NCBI GenBank assembly: GCA_038496445.1
Contig: JALMLS010000489.1
Coordinates: 1-64,000, forward strand
Reading direction: 5' to 3'
DNA length: 64,000 nt
From: Trichosphaerium sp. ATCC 40318
Lineage: Eukaryota; Discosea; Flabellinia; Trichosidae
Positions 21,885 to 35,984 of the stretch are shown in pieces. The stretch's first letter is position 1. Every line of letters starts with the position of its first letter. Under the pieces are notes generated by a model. The model was not told the origin of the DNA and did no database searches. It saw nothing but the letters and a program-made list of their open reading frames with translations. The position numbers were made by a program, and so were the translations under genes.

Positions 21885-23146
21885 TCAACCGCGTGCTGCG
21901 CTCAGCGGTTTCTCTTGTACTTGTGTGTTAATCCAGTTTATCATCTTGCCTTTTACTTCGCTACCAATGTTTGGGTCAAACTAAACGCCATTTAAATAAA
22001 TTAGGGGCAGAACAATTTTCGAAAAGATGAAACTTACCAACAAATTATGTGACCCTTCACCGTACTCTACAAACTCTTTTGTTTTTGATTTTACTCGTTT
22101 TATTAAATCCCTACTTGCTGACACAGGTATTGTATTATCGCGTGTACCATGCAATACAAGGAGAGGGAACTCAATTTTATCGATAATGGACTACAACAAA
22201 ATTCATAACTTTGACATTTTGTATCAGCGTACTTGTGCGTATTCTCCAAGCTCCAGCAAGCTCTTTCCAGTACCAAGGCGTAGAGGGTATGAATAACACA
22301 AAGGATCATTCTTGTATTCAAAGTACTCTTCATCATTGTAGAATCTATGACGTACTGGCTCAGGGCCCCATGCTAACCAACTACCACCAAGGTATACGAC
22401 CCACAAGAGGCATTCTTTGATAAACCAACTTGGTTCTATAGAATTAGCGATAGCAGGCGCAATGAATGCAACTCCCTTGAATCGTGACCATAATTCATTT
22501 TCTGGGTCTGGTACCTATCATTGAGGTGAGTCTGAAGCGCTCTGGCGCAGTTTTAATGGAAAAATATTCGTACATCTCTTTGTTGGATAGCGTATGCGGC
22601 TGCTATGCTAACAGCGCCACCCATTGATACTGCGGCAATGGAGAAGGGCAAATTTAGTAGGTGTTTTTCTACTGTGTATTAGTTTTAGCGATTATACTCC
22701 GTCTTACGCTGTAAAAAATGGTGCGTGACGTGAACAGCATCATCACGAAGGCTTTGCCACTCCGTAATGTGCCCACGCAAAAGATAGGACTCAGATGTTT
22801 TACCCCACCCTCGCTAGAAACGGGGTAAGTATTCAAGCGCATTGTTCAGAAATCAGACAGTATGAAAATTACTTATTTTAGACTGTTGTTTTATACTCAC
22901 CTGATCGTATGCTATGACGTACCACCCTTCGGAGGCGGCTGTTTTACAGAAGTCTACGTCCTTTGAGACACCTTTAGACAAACTACCTTAGTTTGGACTA
23001 TTTCGGTTTACTACCATACCTGAGTGGCTATTCATGCCGTGTAACCATAGTAATACTCCGCGCGGAGCGTCTGGGGCGTAGAGTCGTACAAATAACTTCT
23101 CTCCGTTAACATCTAACGTAGTAGTGTCTTCTCTAACGTTAGCCAT
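21885..23146 (-). CDS. Alpha/beta hydrolase, monoacylglycerol-lipase type
   Basis: Multi-exon gene from ATG 23146. Hallmarks in order: oxyanion-hole HG (GVLLWLHGMNSHSG), YDQRGWGKTS strand, nucleophile elbow AAVSMGGAVS, acid HGTRDNTIP, and the catalytic His in GEGSHNLL; the last exon is DPNIGSEVKGKMINWINTQ, ending at the TGA 21885-21887. The elbow has Ala where the family normally has Gly (GxSMGG). Likely a serine esterase acting on monoacylglycerols or related lipids, cytosolic, with no signal peptide. Introns are 40-70 bases with GT...AG ends. Confidence 0.8.
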
Positions 23147-23302
23147 GTGTTCTGTTTTTGAATTCTACTTGCTAGTGATTATGCTTAAAATTGCTCTCTT
23201 GTAGGTTTACAAGGTACTAGTGTATACAATAGTCTGTTTTGTTGAAATGGGGCTAAAGTTAAGTTGTGAATAGAAAAATATTAAGCGACGGTTTAATTGT
23301 GG

Positions 23303-23657
23303 AGGCACTAAAACAAATAATATTTGCTTTGCTCCTTGAAGCAAGTCTCGAGGGTTTTAAGAATTCACGGACTTGCACTTTTCTTTTATTTTTCACGCGG
23401 ATTTTTCAATTTTGTCTGCACGTTTTTGAATTTAATTTCTACGAAATAACAAGTTTGTGACACCTTCTGAATGACTGTTTTGTATTGCATTACAATATGA
23501 GGCAGGGTGCCAATTGTTGTTTGTAATCAAAAACCCAAAATTGCGGAAAAACACAAAAATCCACGTGAAAAATAAAAGAAAAAGTGCAAGTCCGTGAATT
23601 CTTAAAACCCTCGAGACTTGCTTCAAAGAGCAAAGCAAATATTATTTATTAGTGCCT
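23303..23657. mobile_element. Foldback MITE with about 105-bp TIRs
   Basis: The left arm from AGGCACTAAAACAAATAATA to about 23410 is repeated inverted in the right arm ending at 23657 (...TTATTAGTGCCT). Differences are a few substitutions and 1-2-base indels over about 105 bases. The loop is about 140 bases and non-coding. GTG.AGGCACT similarity continues a few bases beyond each end; no clear target duplication. It contains one CACGTG in the right arm. Confidence 0.85.
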
Positions 23658-23740
23658 ACACCCACAAGTTAGGGTAATACATAGACAGCAGCAACAGACA
23701 CATGTTCCACGTGATTTACAATACCACATAAAACAGTTGA

Positions 23741-24811
23741 CTAAATGTGTTGAACCTTTGCACCTTTTAATGCATCGGTCCCAACTTTTGTTACATTTAC
23801 CATGCTTTTGAGTATGATATATCTAACACCAGCAAGCGCAGCAATACCTTCATCAGTAACGTTCATAAGACCAGCAAGAATAACAGTGTGAACACCGGCT
23901 AAAGCTTTTATGCCGTCGTCAGTAATCTTGTCAGCAAGAACCATGTCATAAATGTTAATTGAGTGAACACCTGCCAGCGCTTTAATACCTTTGTCAGTCA
24001 CTGAGGTACCCGCAATGTATACATTACGAACGCCTGATAAGTGCTTAACGCCCTCATCTGTTATTTGAGGGCATTTATGTAAGCTGATTCCGTATGCGCC
24101 TGAGAACACTTTAAGATCTTCATCTCGTATGTTTGTTCTGTTGAAGTGGACTGTATGGACACCAGCAAGCGCCTGAAAGGCACCAGGATCAATCCGATTG
24201 CAACTATGTAGATAAATAGTGTGCACTCCTGCCAGAGCTTCGATGCTTTCTGCAGATATCTTTGGACAGTAGGCGAGGTTAATCTTGTGAACTCCAGCTA
24301 ATGCTTTAATACCCTCTCCTGTTATCTCTTTACAACGTGTGAGATTTATTTCGTGAACTCCAGCGAGTGCCTGAAGTGTAGAATCATGTATGTTCAGCCC
24401 ACAGAGGTTGATTGTATCGCCTGCCAAAGACGTAATATATGTCTCGTTCAGCATTTGATGTTGAAGAATTGAAATATCAAGGTACTTAGCACCAGCTAGT
24501 TTGGCTAAATACCCTTGCCACATCATCTTGTAGACTATCTTTGTATGTCTCATCACACCCTTATGATGTGATATAGTGTCAACATGTGAAGGATCTGACA
24601 CTATGGCTTTGACGTAGCCAACAACGTTATGAATAATATCCGAGAACAGTCGGTTTATTTGAACCAACTTGTATCGGACGTCGTCTTGAGACGTTTGAGC
24701 AACCAGCGTTATTAATTCATTGGGAAGCTCCAGTATATTTTCGCAGGCGTGTAAAGTGATGCTAGAGCGTATTAGTATGCGTAATAATCTGAAGTGTGTA
24801 TTTTCTGTCAT
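23741..24811 (-). CDS. Leucine-rich repeat protein with F-box-like N-terminus
   Basis: Single exon, 356 residues from ATG 24811. Residues about 23-60 (NILELPNELITLVAQTSQDD) resemble an F-box. From about residue 95 it has about 11 LRR units of about 25 residues with the consensus ITDEGIKALAGVH.I.L..C, the cysteine-containing LRR type found in F-box proteins. The ALAGVH block is unusually uniform, suggesting recent unit duplication. Probably a protein-binding adaptor. A Mutator-like element begins only 11 bases upstream of the start codon, so the native promoter has been displaced by 3.8 kb. Confidence 0.75.
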   Translation of the reverse strand: MTENTHFRLLRILIRSSITLHACENILELPNELITLVAQTSQDDVRYKLVQINRLFSDIIHNVVGYVKAIVSDPSHVDTISHHKGVMRHTKIVYKMMWQGYLAKLAGAKYLDISILQHQMLNETYITSLAGDTINLCGLNIHDSTLQALAGVHEINLTRCKEITGEGIKALAGVHKINLAYCPKISAESIEALAGVHTIYLHSCNRIDPGAFQALAGVHTVHFNRTNIRDEDLKVFSGAYGISLHKCPQITDEGVKHLSGVRNVYIAGTSVTDKGIKALAGVHSINIYDMVLADKITDDGIKALAGVHTVILAGLMNVTDEGIAALAGVRYIILKSMVNVTKVGTDALKGAKVQHI

Positions 24812-24999
24812 GGTTGTAAGTTGGAGTGAGGTTAAAATCCCCGCTCTTTGGGAAAAAATCCCCGCGCGTGGATTTTGAACTGTCGGGTGGTTGTTTCGTT
24901 AATATGTTTTACAGTTTTTTGTACCATTTCACATGATAAAGAAACAACAATGGTAATAATTATGGAATAAATAAGTACACATTACGTTAAACCAAAAAT

Positions 25000-27900
25000 T
25001 TATTTGTACATATTTGAGTAGTCAACACGCTTTACACGGCGCTGTCGTTTTAACTCAATATTTCCGCGGCTGATATCCTTCCAAAACTCAGACTGTGAGC
25101 GCTCATATACATCTGGCAGGTAAGTAAACAACACCAAAAATGTAAAAATGTACCTTCCGACTGTTTTGTTGTCGAGAATGCTTCAATAAACTCAAGGGCT
25201 TCTAATCTTGGAGTAGGTGATGGCAGGTGCTGTATGCTGCTCTCCACAGACTTCATTGGTGAATTTTGCGCGGTTGATTCTTCTTTGTCAAGATTAATTT
25301 CGGCACACAAAGATCGTGGTGAGTAAGGTGAACACGAAGAGTAGCCACTGTTAGAAAGTGATCCTGATGGTGATGGCGAAGGTGTGGAAGGAATTTGTAC
25401 TGGTGAGGAAGATGGTGAACTTTTGCTAACTACTTTGTTTTCGTTATTTCTGTTTAAATAATGTAACCGGCGCATTCGAGTTTCCTTTTTGGCTGTTTCT
25501 TTATCTATGCTTGACAGCGGGGCTACAGTACCTATATGAAGTAAATTTTAAGCACGGAAAAAGAAAAAACACCCAAAAACGTACTGCGATTTAAATAAAT
25601 TGATCTTTCATCCTCGACACTCTCTGCTGTGAACCCTTGCGCATGCAGACGACACGCCATGATGTGCTTGCACTTTTTTCCATAATGGATGAAGTATGGA
25701 CATCCGCAAGTAGCTGTTGTGTGGCGTAAAGAAACTGGGTACGAACATGTTTTGTTTTCGCTGGAAAGACACGCATACATTGTAATATTGTTAATTTGTT
25801 CCTCCAGTTTTGTGACGTGATGCTTATTAATTGTTAGTGAAGAAAACAAACACCAAACGTACGTTTAAAACCAATTTTTGAGCTTTTTTTTCCATTTCAT
25901 CGTCTTTGATCCTAGCGAGTGACTTGCGGATAATAGCACCTCCAGATGCCTCAATTGAGTTTTGTATAACACAATGATGCAACAATATAGCAGGTAAAAT
26001 TGTTATACAACGTGTTATCCCATAACGGTGTTGAGAAAACCCTAAAAGCAAATCAATTTTTTTTTTAGGTAATATGCAACCTTTACGTACCAAATACAGC
26101 CATAAATTGCTTCCATTGTGTCTCGACCTTGTTGTTCGTATTAAAAAGGCCAAGACGAAAAGGACGACCAAAATCAGGCCAAGAGCACCTCCAATCTTTT
26201 CCAAGCCTTAAATTGTAAGTAACAACCATTGTATTTGTTCGTACCAGTTGGTTTTAAAGTACCAATAAAATGCATTGCCCGGGTCTACTTTCTTTTTGCC
26301 CTTTGATTTTTTATTCCATGTGGCGCATTTAGAGTTGTTTGACCATTTAAGGGCGTCATCTCAGATTAGTGTTTACTAAATTGTACATGCTTTGATTTAC
26401 TTTAAACTTTTGCCACACTACAAACACGTGTATACACAGCTCTGTGTAAAAAATTGGCTTCGAATATGAACTTCGAGCATTATGATGTGCTTTTTTTAGC
26501 AGTTTTTTTTATCTCAATTGTACATCCTCAGATTTTCCTTAAACTTTATATTCAAAGTCTACACACATATTTAAGGTGTTTATGGCAATATGAGCTTCGA
26601 ATATAAGGTTTAGGGATTGAATTTTTCTTATTTTGGAAAGTAAATCTTAATTTAGTATTTTTTCTTTTTTGCACAGGCTTGAATTTGCTTAATACGCTGG
26701 TATACGGTTAATGTATGTGTGCTAAGTGCAGTCATCAAAAATGAACTTCAAATACAGGTTTTGTCTTTAGTAATAATGTAAAATAGCCTAAAATGTGTTT
26801 ATATGATAGTAAAACGCGTTTTAGACACTTTTCGGTTTTGGCACATCAGTTTAAGCAGTTTTTTTTTTCAATTTTTCAAAGGCGACCTGTGTTGCTCTAA
26901 ATCGCTATGGAGGATGCCTTGTGTGTCTGGAATGTATTGTGTAAAAAGTAGCAAATTCTGTACGCTGGGTCTAATCTGAGAGGACGCCCTTAATGGTTTC
27001 GCACTTGCTTTGACAAAATAATTTGAACTTTTTTCCTTGAATAGTCAATTGTTTTTCAGAAGTTGAATGCTCCATCAAACAAAGCTGTCGCATTGCTTCC
27101 TTGCTATTACAATGTAAATTTGTGGTAAATACAGTAATTACGCACTATTCTGGAGTATTAGGTTTCAATTTAAACCTATCTCTTAATTTGTTACCCCAAG
27201 TACGTTTGTAGTGGAACTGACATAACAAAAACAGTAACCCTGCATTCATTATTCCTTTTCTTTCAGCAGCATCCTTATCTATCATTATAAATGGACACCA
27301 GTCATCGTCTACGCACAGTTAATTTTTTTGTAGTGTTTTTTGAGTACCATTAAACGTTCTTTTCATTTTAGTTTTAATGGTCGTCAAAAAAGTTTCTACA
27401 TTCTCAGCTTCGCTACTAGATGCTATACACAATGCACCTAAAAAGCCTCTACCTGTAGCAGGATCTTCACATACCATTCCCCATATAGGAAATGAGTACG
27501 TATTAAATTTATAAACGCTGTCTATTCCAACAACATTTTTTCCATATTTATGTAAATACTTCAAGCTATCGGGAGTTGCTAAGACAATGCAAAAGTGGCT
27601 CTCTTTGTAGGTTGGTCTATGTTCTGGTTGCTTGGGATATAATATATAGTCTTTGAACTGTGCCTCTTGTAAAAAGTTCAAGACCTCATCCACGATATTT
27701 TCAGACCTGAAAAAATTAAATAAATAAATAATTGTTAAACAATTACTTACGGCACAGTGTTTTGATTATGTTTAATCCACTCCTTTATTTTAGTTGCTGA
27801 AATGTCCCATTTCTTGTCGGTAGAATCTTTTATCAGAGAGCCATTAGGATTGTTTATTAGTTCTCGCTTTAATTTTGGGATAGCATCAGAAACAAATGCT

Positions 27901-28448
27901 GAAGGTTTAGCCCTGCCAAAGCGTTCTGATGTTGCATATTCATCTTCCAAAATGAGGCGTTTCCGAACCTAATTTGGTGTTAACAACCAGCAAAAGTCTA
28001 TTTGAACATGTACTAGATGTTTGTAGTACTTTAGAGAAACTTCTTGTCGTGCACTCCAATTAGGCTTGTGACTACCAGTTATTGTGATGTTTGCGTGAGT
28101 TGGATCTTCAGTGCATATTTCCCACATTAACACACAATTACAGCCAGCGTTACAAGTTTGGCAGTACAAAGTTTCTTTGCATAGAATAACGTTGCGTGGA
28201 ATAAGCTGTGGTGGCACATTAAAGTGTTTGAGTGCATCTTGGCCTTCAAAACGAGGATTTGAAAATTTACTTCCACCAAGCACCTGACGGTTTTTTTTGA
28301 TGCTATTGTGGCTCCGCATTGTGATTTTTCTTTTTTTTCCATTTTTACGAGTTGTGTATCCGCATTTCCATTCCGCATTGTACACAGTTGTTTCACTGTG
28401 TACGTTTAATAACTTAGGCAAGTCTTTAACTAAGACTTGCTGTTTCAT
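25000..28448 (-). pseudogene. MULE transposase, interrupted by a MITE
   Basis: Exons on the minus strand encode an N-terminal DNA-binding part (WKCGYTTRKNGKKRK; cysteine pairs near CQTCNAGCNC), the MULE catalytic core (KNVVGIDSVYKFN, then DDDWCPFIMIDKDAAERKG and CQFHYK), a conserved downstream block (WRCSWPDFGRPFRLGLFNTN), a C-terminal SWIM zinc finger (CGCPYFIHYGKKCKHI) and a Ser/Pro-rich tail ending near 25000. The start is the first in-frame ATG, 28448. The coding sequence is split at 26347-26993 by a TTAA MITE: the codons either side (..KCETIK / WSNNSKC..) join in frame once the insert and one TTAA are discounted. As it stands the copy should not make a full enzyme unless the insert is spliced. 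Confidence 0.8.
26351..26989. mobile_element. TTAA MITE (piggyBac-like) nested in MULE 1
   Basis: Inverted ends GGGCGTCATCTCAGATTAG and CTAATCTGAGAGGACGCCC (one mismatch over 19) sit between two TTAA tetranucleotides (26347-26350 and 26990-26993). TTAA duplication is diagnostic of piggyBac-type targeting. 639 bp, AT-rich, no transposase frame. It lies inside an exon of the MULE transposase, so it arrived after the MULE. Confidence 0.9.
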
Positions 28449-28600
28449 CGCATCAAGTACTTTATTTGGCAACAAACTGACACATGGCTTAAATTACATA
28501 TTTTTATTTGTACACCTGGACAACCACCCGACAGTTCAAAATCCACACGCGGGGATTTTATCTCAAAGAGCGGGGATTTTAACCTCACTCCTTGTAAGTT

Positions 28601-29475
28601 CGCTGGTTTTTATTAAAAAATAAGCGTCTACGCACGTTTTCTCGTCTGGTATACGTTTAGTGCGCAGAGACATGATATGAGGGTATAAGCGAGAGGTTTG
28701 ACTTTAATGTGGTTAAACAAACTAATTTAGTACAAAAGCGTGTTTGCTGAGGAAGAGGTGTTACTCTTGTGTGTTCAAAGTTATGCTATTCAGGAAAGTT
28801 TAATACAAGGCAATTTTATTACATAAAAGGAAGTATTACAACGAAGTAGATTAGAACTACTAGATGTATAAAAGGTAACTCTAGCACGAATATAGAAGTA
28901 TTGCGCTGAAAGAATAATACCAAACAGAGTAGGAGAGTCAGTACGCTAACACTAAATCCGTATCTTAATTTTGTAATTGCATCCTACTTTCGTTGTATAC
29001 CGGATTGTTTATTAAAGTTTAGTATATATGTATCATATATTATAGGTCTGGGAGCGACTCACTATTTTCATTGTACAGATAGTTAACCATTCATTTGTAT
29101 GAAAATACCAAAGCTTGAGCAAGTTTTTACTCTAGGATTATGCTCCTGTGCCTCTGTAAGGAAATGACTGTGACAGTCATCTGGCATGGCTGTAAGCTAA
29201 ACCTCGTCAAACAGATAACTTACTGCAACTTAAGACGCACAAAAAATTTGGCCTGCAAATAAATTAAAGTGACTTAATACGCTTCTCTTGCCAGGGTAAC
29301 ATCAACAGCTTTAGGTATTATTAGAAATTAACTCCTTTCCGCAACTAAAGTGCTACAGTACCTTTTGTAACACAATTCCAGGGTTTTTACCAGGGTTTTC
29401 GTCAGGGTTTTTTTCTGACTCTTACGCTCTAGTACTTCAGCTACACTCTATTTAAACGTGCAATAAGAAACCAAT
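28601..29475. other. Intergenic, no gene seen
   Basis: About 870 bases after MULE 1. No exon with domain support. Three close copies of CAGGGTTTTT lie at about 29379-29412, shortly before the ATPase gene. Confidence 0.5.
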
Positions 29476-32400
29476 ATGAGCGAGGGAAAACCCGAGTTTC
29501 AACCACTACTACCCGGTAACGCACTGTCGGGACATGTTTTCGGGCGTAACAATGTATAGGACATAATGAAAGGCAACCGGCTGCTTCTCACGTAGTTATA
29601 CCACTATTGAAGACCAAGGTGTCGCAGTTTATGGTAGAAGGTTCGTACACGCCCACCGGCACCCATAGAACGTATAGGACGTACTCTCTTACGAGAAATA
29701 GGAATGACATGCGCTTCTTGTGTAAAGACTATTGTCTCAATTCTAGAGAGCGAGGATGGTATATCGAAAGCTGTAGTGAATCTTCTCAGCAAAGTGTACG
29801 CAGCCCAGGGCTTTATTTTCTTTTCTTATTGTTATTGTTCACTGGATCTCTTAGTGCTGTAATAAAGTATGACCCCAGTATTTACAATGAAAACACTCTA
29901 TGCGAACTCATAGTAGATATTGGATTTGGCGCACGTATCCTTGAAGGTACTGCGCCAGGGGATTTGAAGTTGAACATTACTTGGAGAGGTAATTTAGATT
30001 CAAAGTCATTTAAGAGAACAATTCTGGAGATTGACGGCGTGAATGATGTTGAGGTAAATCATACTTTAAACGAGACGTATTGAGTTAGCTGATGTAAAAT
30101 TATAGCTTTCCGGGACTACTTTAAGTGTACGGTACGAGGTGGACTTCATAAAAGGAAGAGATATTCTAGCGCGTATTGAAGGATCTGGGTTTCCAATCAA
30201 AGTTTCGCCGTACTCTATTGAATCACTGACAAGAAGTTCTTTGAGTCACGAAGCTGAAATAAGGAAATGGAGATTCCTTTTTTACATTTGTATCGGCACG
30301 TGTTTCTTTGCTGATGAGTCTTTTTTTCTGAACTTTCTTTGAGATTGTAACTTTCTTTTAGCTTTCGCTGTACCTACGATGTTGTTGATGATTCTTCACA
30401 TGTTTGATACACCTGCTAAGAAGTGGCTCGAAGCTGACATATTTGAGAATAATAAATTACCTGGAGTATCTCCTTTTGCTGTTTTCATGTTCCTACTAGC
30501 TACACCTGTTCAAGTACGTTACTTGCAGATATTGGAAACGAATGACTCTAACTTTCGTTGTATAGTTCATCCTTGGTTCGTTTCTATATGTCAACTCCTA
30601 CAAATCCATGAAACACTGTTCTCCTTCCATGGACGTTCTGGTACAATCACATTATTTTGTGTTTGATTTTCCCAAAATTTCCAGCAACTTTTCCTAACTT
30701 GTGTTATTTTTTTCAGATAGTCATTGGGACCACTGTTGCTTATTGTTACTCCCTTATATCTATAATATTAACTATCACTCGTTACACAACGAAAACAACA
30801 CTAAACTTTGAAACAAGCGTCATGCTTATCACGTTTATTACACTGGGAAATTACATTGCAAATATTGCCAAAGGCAAGACTTCAACGGCCATAACAAAGC
30901 TCATGGACTTGAAAACGCCGACTGCACTAGGTAAGGAAATCTCACTTCAACTGACAATCATATCTGATCTTGTGATTTAGTTGTTGTAACAGACGAAGGT
31001 GGCAAAGTTGTTAGCAGTGAAACAATTGATACAAGTCTATTGGAACCGGGTGATTTGTGCAAAGTTCTCCCTTCTACTGGGATACCTGGAGACGGTGTAG
31101 TCGTTAAAGGGAAATCAGAAGTTAATGAATCTATGTTGACTGGAGAATCGAGACCAGTCCTAAAACAACCAGGAGATAAAGTGATCGCTGGCACTATAAA
31201 CATCACAGGAACAATGATTGTAAAGGTAAATACAACAAGTGTTGTCGAAGGTTTCTTGTTGATAACCTCCTTAGATTGAAAGCGTAGGAGCTGATACAGT
31301 GTTGACACAGATTACAAAGATGGTCCAAGACGCTCAAAACTCAAAACCTGATATTCAAAAGCTTGGAGACAAGTACGGTTTTCTGAGAAGTTTTTTTTGT
31401 TGGGATGCTTGTTTTTCGCTTATTTGACGTGTTAGGATATCTGGATACTTTGTTCCTGTTGTTCTTTTTGTAGCTGTAGTAGATTTTATTGTTTGGTACT
31501 CCTTGATTTCTACGGGCATAGTGCCTTCCTCCTGGATTCCAGAATACGTTGGAGAACCAGTAATCTTTGCGGCACTATTTGCTATTTCAGTTCTTGTTAT
31601 CTCATGTCCTTGTGCGATTGGACTGGCTACACCAACAGCAATGATGGTACAAGACTAATGATAGCGCATAATCTAACAATTTCTACCAGGTAGGAACTGG
31701 TTTAGGAGCTAAACATGGCATATTTATAACCAACGGAGAGGTGAACTTTGTTTCTTTTTTTTTTTTCATACATCAGTGATGTTCTTATACAAGTTTTGCT
31801 GTTGGCTCACTTCATTTTTGATAGGTAATACAAAGAGCCAAGGAAGTTACTGCTGTCGTGTTTGATAAAACTGGAACTCTCACGCTAGGGAAACCAGTTG
31901 TCACTGACTGGAAAATTGTTGATGGTATAGAGGAGAGCGAGTTTTTCTCTGTAGCTGCATCAGCTGAACTTGACAGTGAACATCCAATTGGTATTGCAAC
32001 CTCATTAAATCGATACAACATGACGTATTAACACTGGGGTTAGGAAAAGCTATTGTCGATCACGCGAAAGAAAACGGATACACAGTAAATCAACCTGCCA
32101 AGTTTAAAGGAATGTACGTGTTTGACCCGAAGTATATGCTTGAGAAAGTAGTTGAGCTGATGCCTTTACTTAGCGAAGGGAAAGGAATTGAATGTGAAGT
32201 TAATGGAAAGCAAGTAATAATCGGTACAGAGAGACTCATGAAAGAAAAGTCTATCAAAATGGATGTCAATATCAAAAAATGTATTGAGGGTTTTGAAGAA
32301 CGCGGATGCACGTGCGTATTCTTTATTGAAATAACAACCTTAATTAATACCATTAACTTTATTTCATAGAACAATGTTGTGCGCTGTAAATGGCTCTATC

Positions 32401-33282
32401 ATTGGGTCTGTGGCCCTTCGTGATCCTCCAAGAAAAGGTAGGCTAGTCGGTTTGTTTAAAAAAGGTAAAACCCTAACCAATCACAGAGGCAAAGAGAATA
32501 GTTAACTACTTACATCAACATTCAATAGGTACACAATCATAGCGTTTTATGTAAGCTTACGTTTGTCTGTAGAAACATACATGCTTACAGGAGATAACCA
32601 AACTACCGCTGAGACGTTGGCTTCTTCTATTGGTATTTCTAAAGTGTTCTCTAAAGTGTTACCACATGAGAAAAGACAAAAAATACTTGACTTGCAACAA
32701 GACGGACATATTGTAGCGATGGTAGGCGACGGGATTAACGATACACCTGCACTTGCTCAAGCCGATGTTGGTATTGCTATTGGTGCTGGGACAGATGCTG
32801 CAAAAGCAACAGCAGAGATTGTTTTGATGAGAAGCAATCTTGTTGATGTGTTGATTTCGTTGAGCATTATGAAGAGTACATACAACCAAATAAGAATGAA
32901 TTTTGTATGGGCATTCTTGTACGTAGCCAAACATAGTAGTGTCTACTTGGAAGAGCTTTTGATAAAAAATCACCAAGATGCTTTAATGTACTTTCTTTAC
33001 TGATAGCTTTTGTTTAGGTACAACACTCTTGCTATCCCTTTTGCGTCCGGATTGTTCTTCCCTCTTATAAAGATTATGATGCCACCGTGGGTCGGTAAGT
33101 TCCTTAAACCACTTTTTTTTTACGCTAGCTTTTTTTTCTGATTTTTTTTAGCTGGTTTGTTGATGGCGTTTTCCAGTATTTCTGTTGTAGTATTTAGTTT
33201 AAAACTAAAATTATTCAATGCACAACGTTTTTATGACATTGTCGAAACACCCGATGATGATACCCTTGTACCTTTAGATTAA
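29476..33282 (+). CDS. Copper-transporting P1B-type ATPase
   Basis: Many-exon gene. Motifs in order: heavy-metal-binding HMA domain with GMTCASC; a second HMA-like fold without a clear CxxC; helices; actuator loop ([13 protein letters not shown]); CPC metal-site helix ([15 protein letters not shown]); phosphorylation site [13 protein letters not shown] loop (DSEHPIG); hinge [18 protein letters not shown]; and the final helix pair ending ...DDDTLVPLD, stop. It pumps Cu(I) across a membrane, in fungi and animals usually the trans-Golgi, loading secreted cuproenzymes. The start ATG at 29476 and the first one or two exons are uncertain because the frame up to GMTCASC does not close cleanly. Family CCC2/ATP7. 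Confidence 0.9.
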
Positions 33283-33565
33283 AAATAAATTCTTTCATTC
33301 ACTAGAATTAAGATTTCGCTTTTCTTTAACCTACGCTTGCCAGCTTTCACCTTGTGTATGTCCGCCAACAGTAGCTGAAAAAAATTAATAATTAAAGGAC
33401 AACCAACCAAAACAATTTTATTGGAGAACGAATTTGTTGACACGTGCACACTGTAACAAAAAAGAAAACTAAAGACGAACAATTCTGTTTTATCAATTTT
33501 AACACTACTTTGCTTGACCATATGCTCCAAATACTATATTCTTTTTTCAAAATAATCGTTACAAC

Positions 33566-35738
<2,173 letters not shown>

Positions 35739-35984
35739 GCGTATTCATTTATTCACATGGTGAAAATCTTTTTTAGTTAGCAGGTTAAATAAAAGTTGTT
35801 TAGTGCCTGGATTGTTCTCATCCGCTCGCGCAAGGATTCTATCATGCATCATCTCTTGTGAACATGTATCCGCAACGTATATTTGTTTACATATTTACAG
35901 TAATTCCAGTTGTTCTCGCGTTCTCAATGAGTAAAGTAATATTATTTGTACAATTGTTAGTTTTTAGATGCGTTTTTTTTTGGC

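Larger units (their letters stand above)
24823..28591. mobile_element. Mutator-like element (MULE 1), complete ends
   Basis: 72-bp terminal inverted repeats (24823-24894 and 28520-28591) differ at three positions and begin GGAGTGAGGTTAAAATCCCC. Both sides carry the same 9-base target duplication TTGTAAGTT (24814-24822 and 28592-28600), the length typical of Mutator elements. It contains one minus-strand transposase gene with an internal MITE. The close TIR identity and perfect duplication point to recent insertion. Confidence 0.95.
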
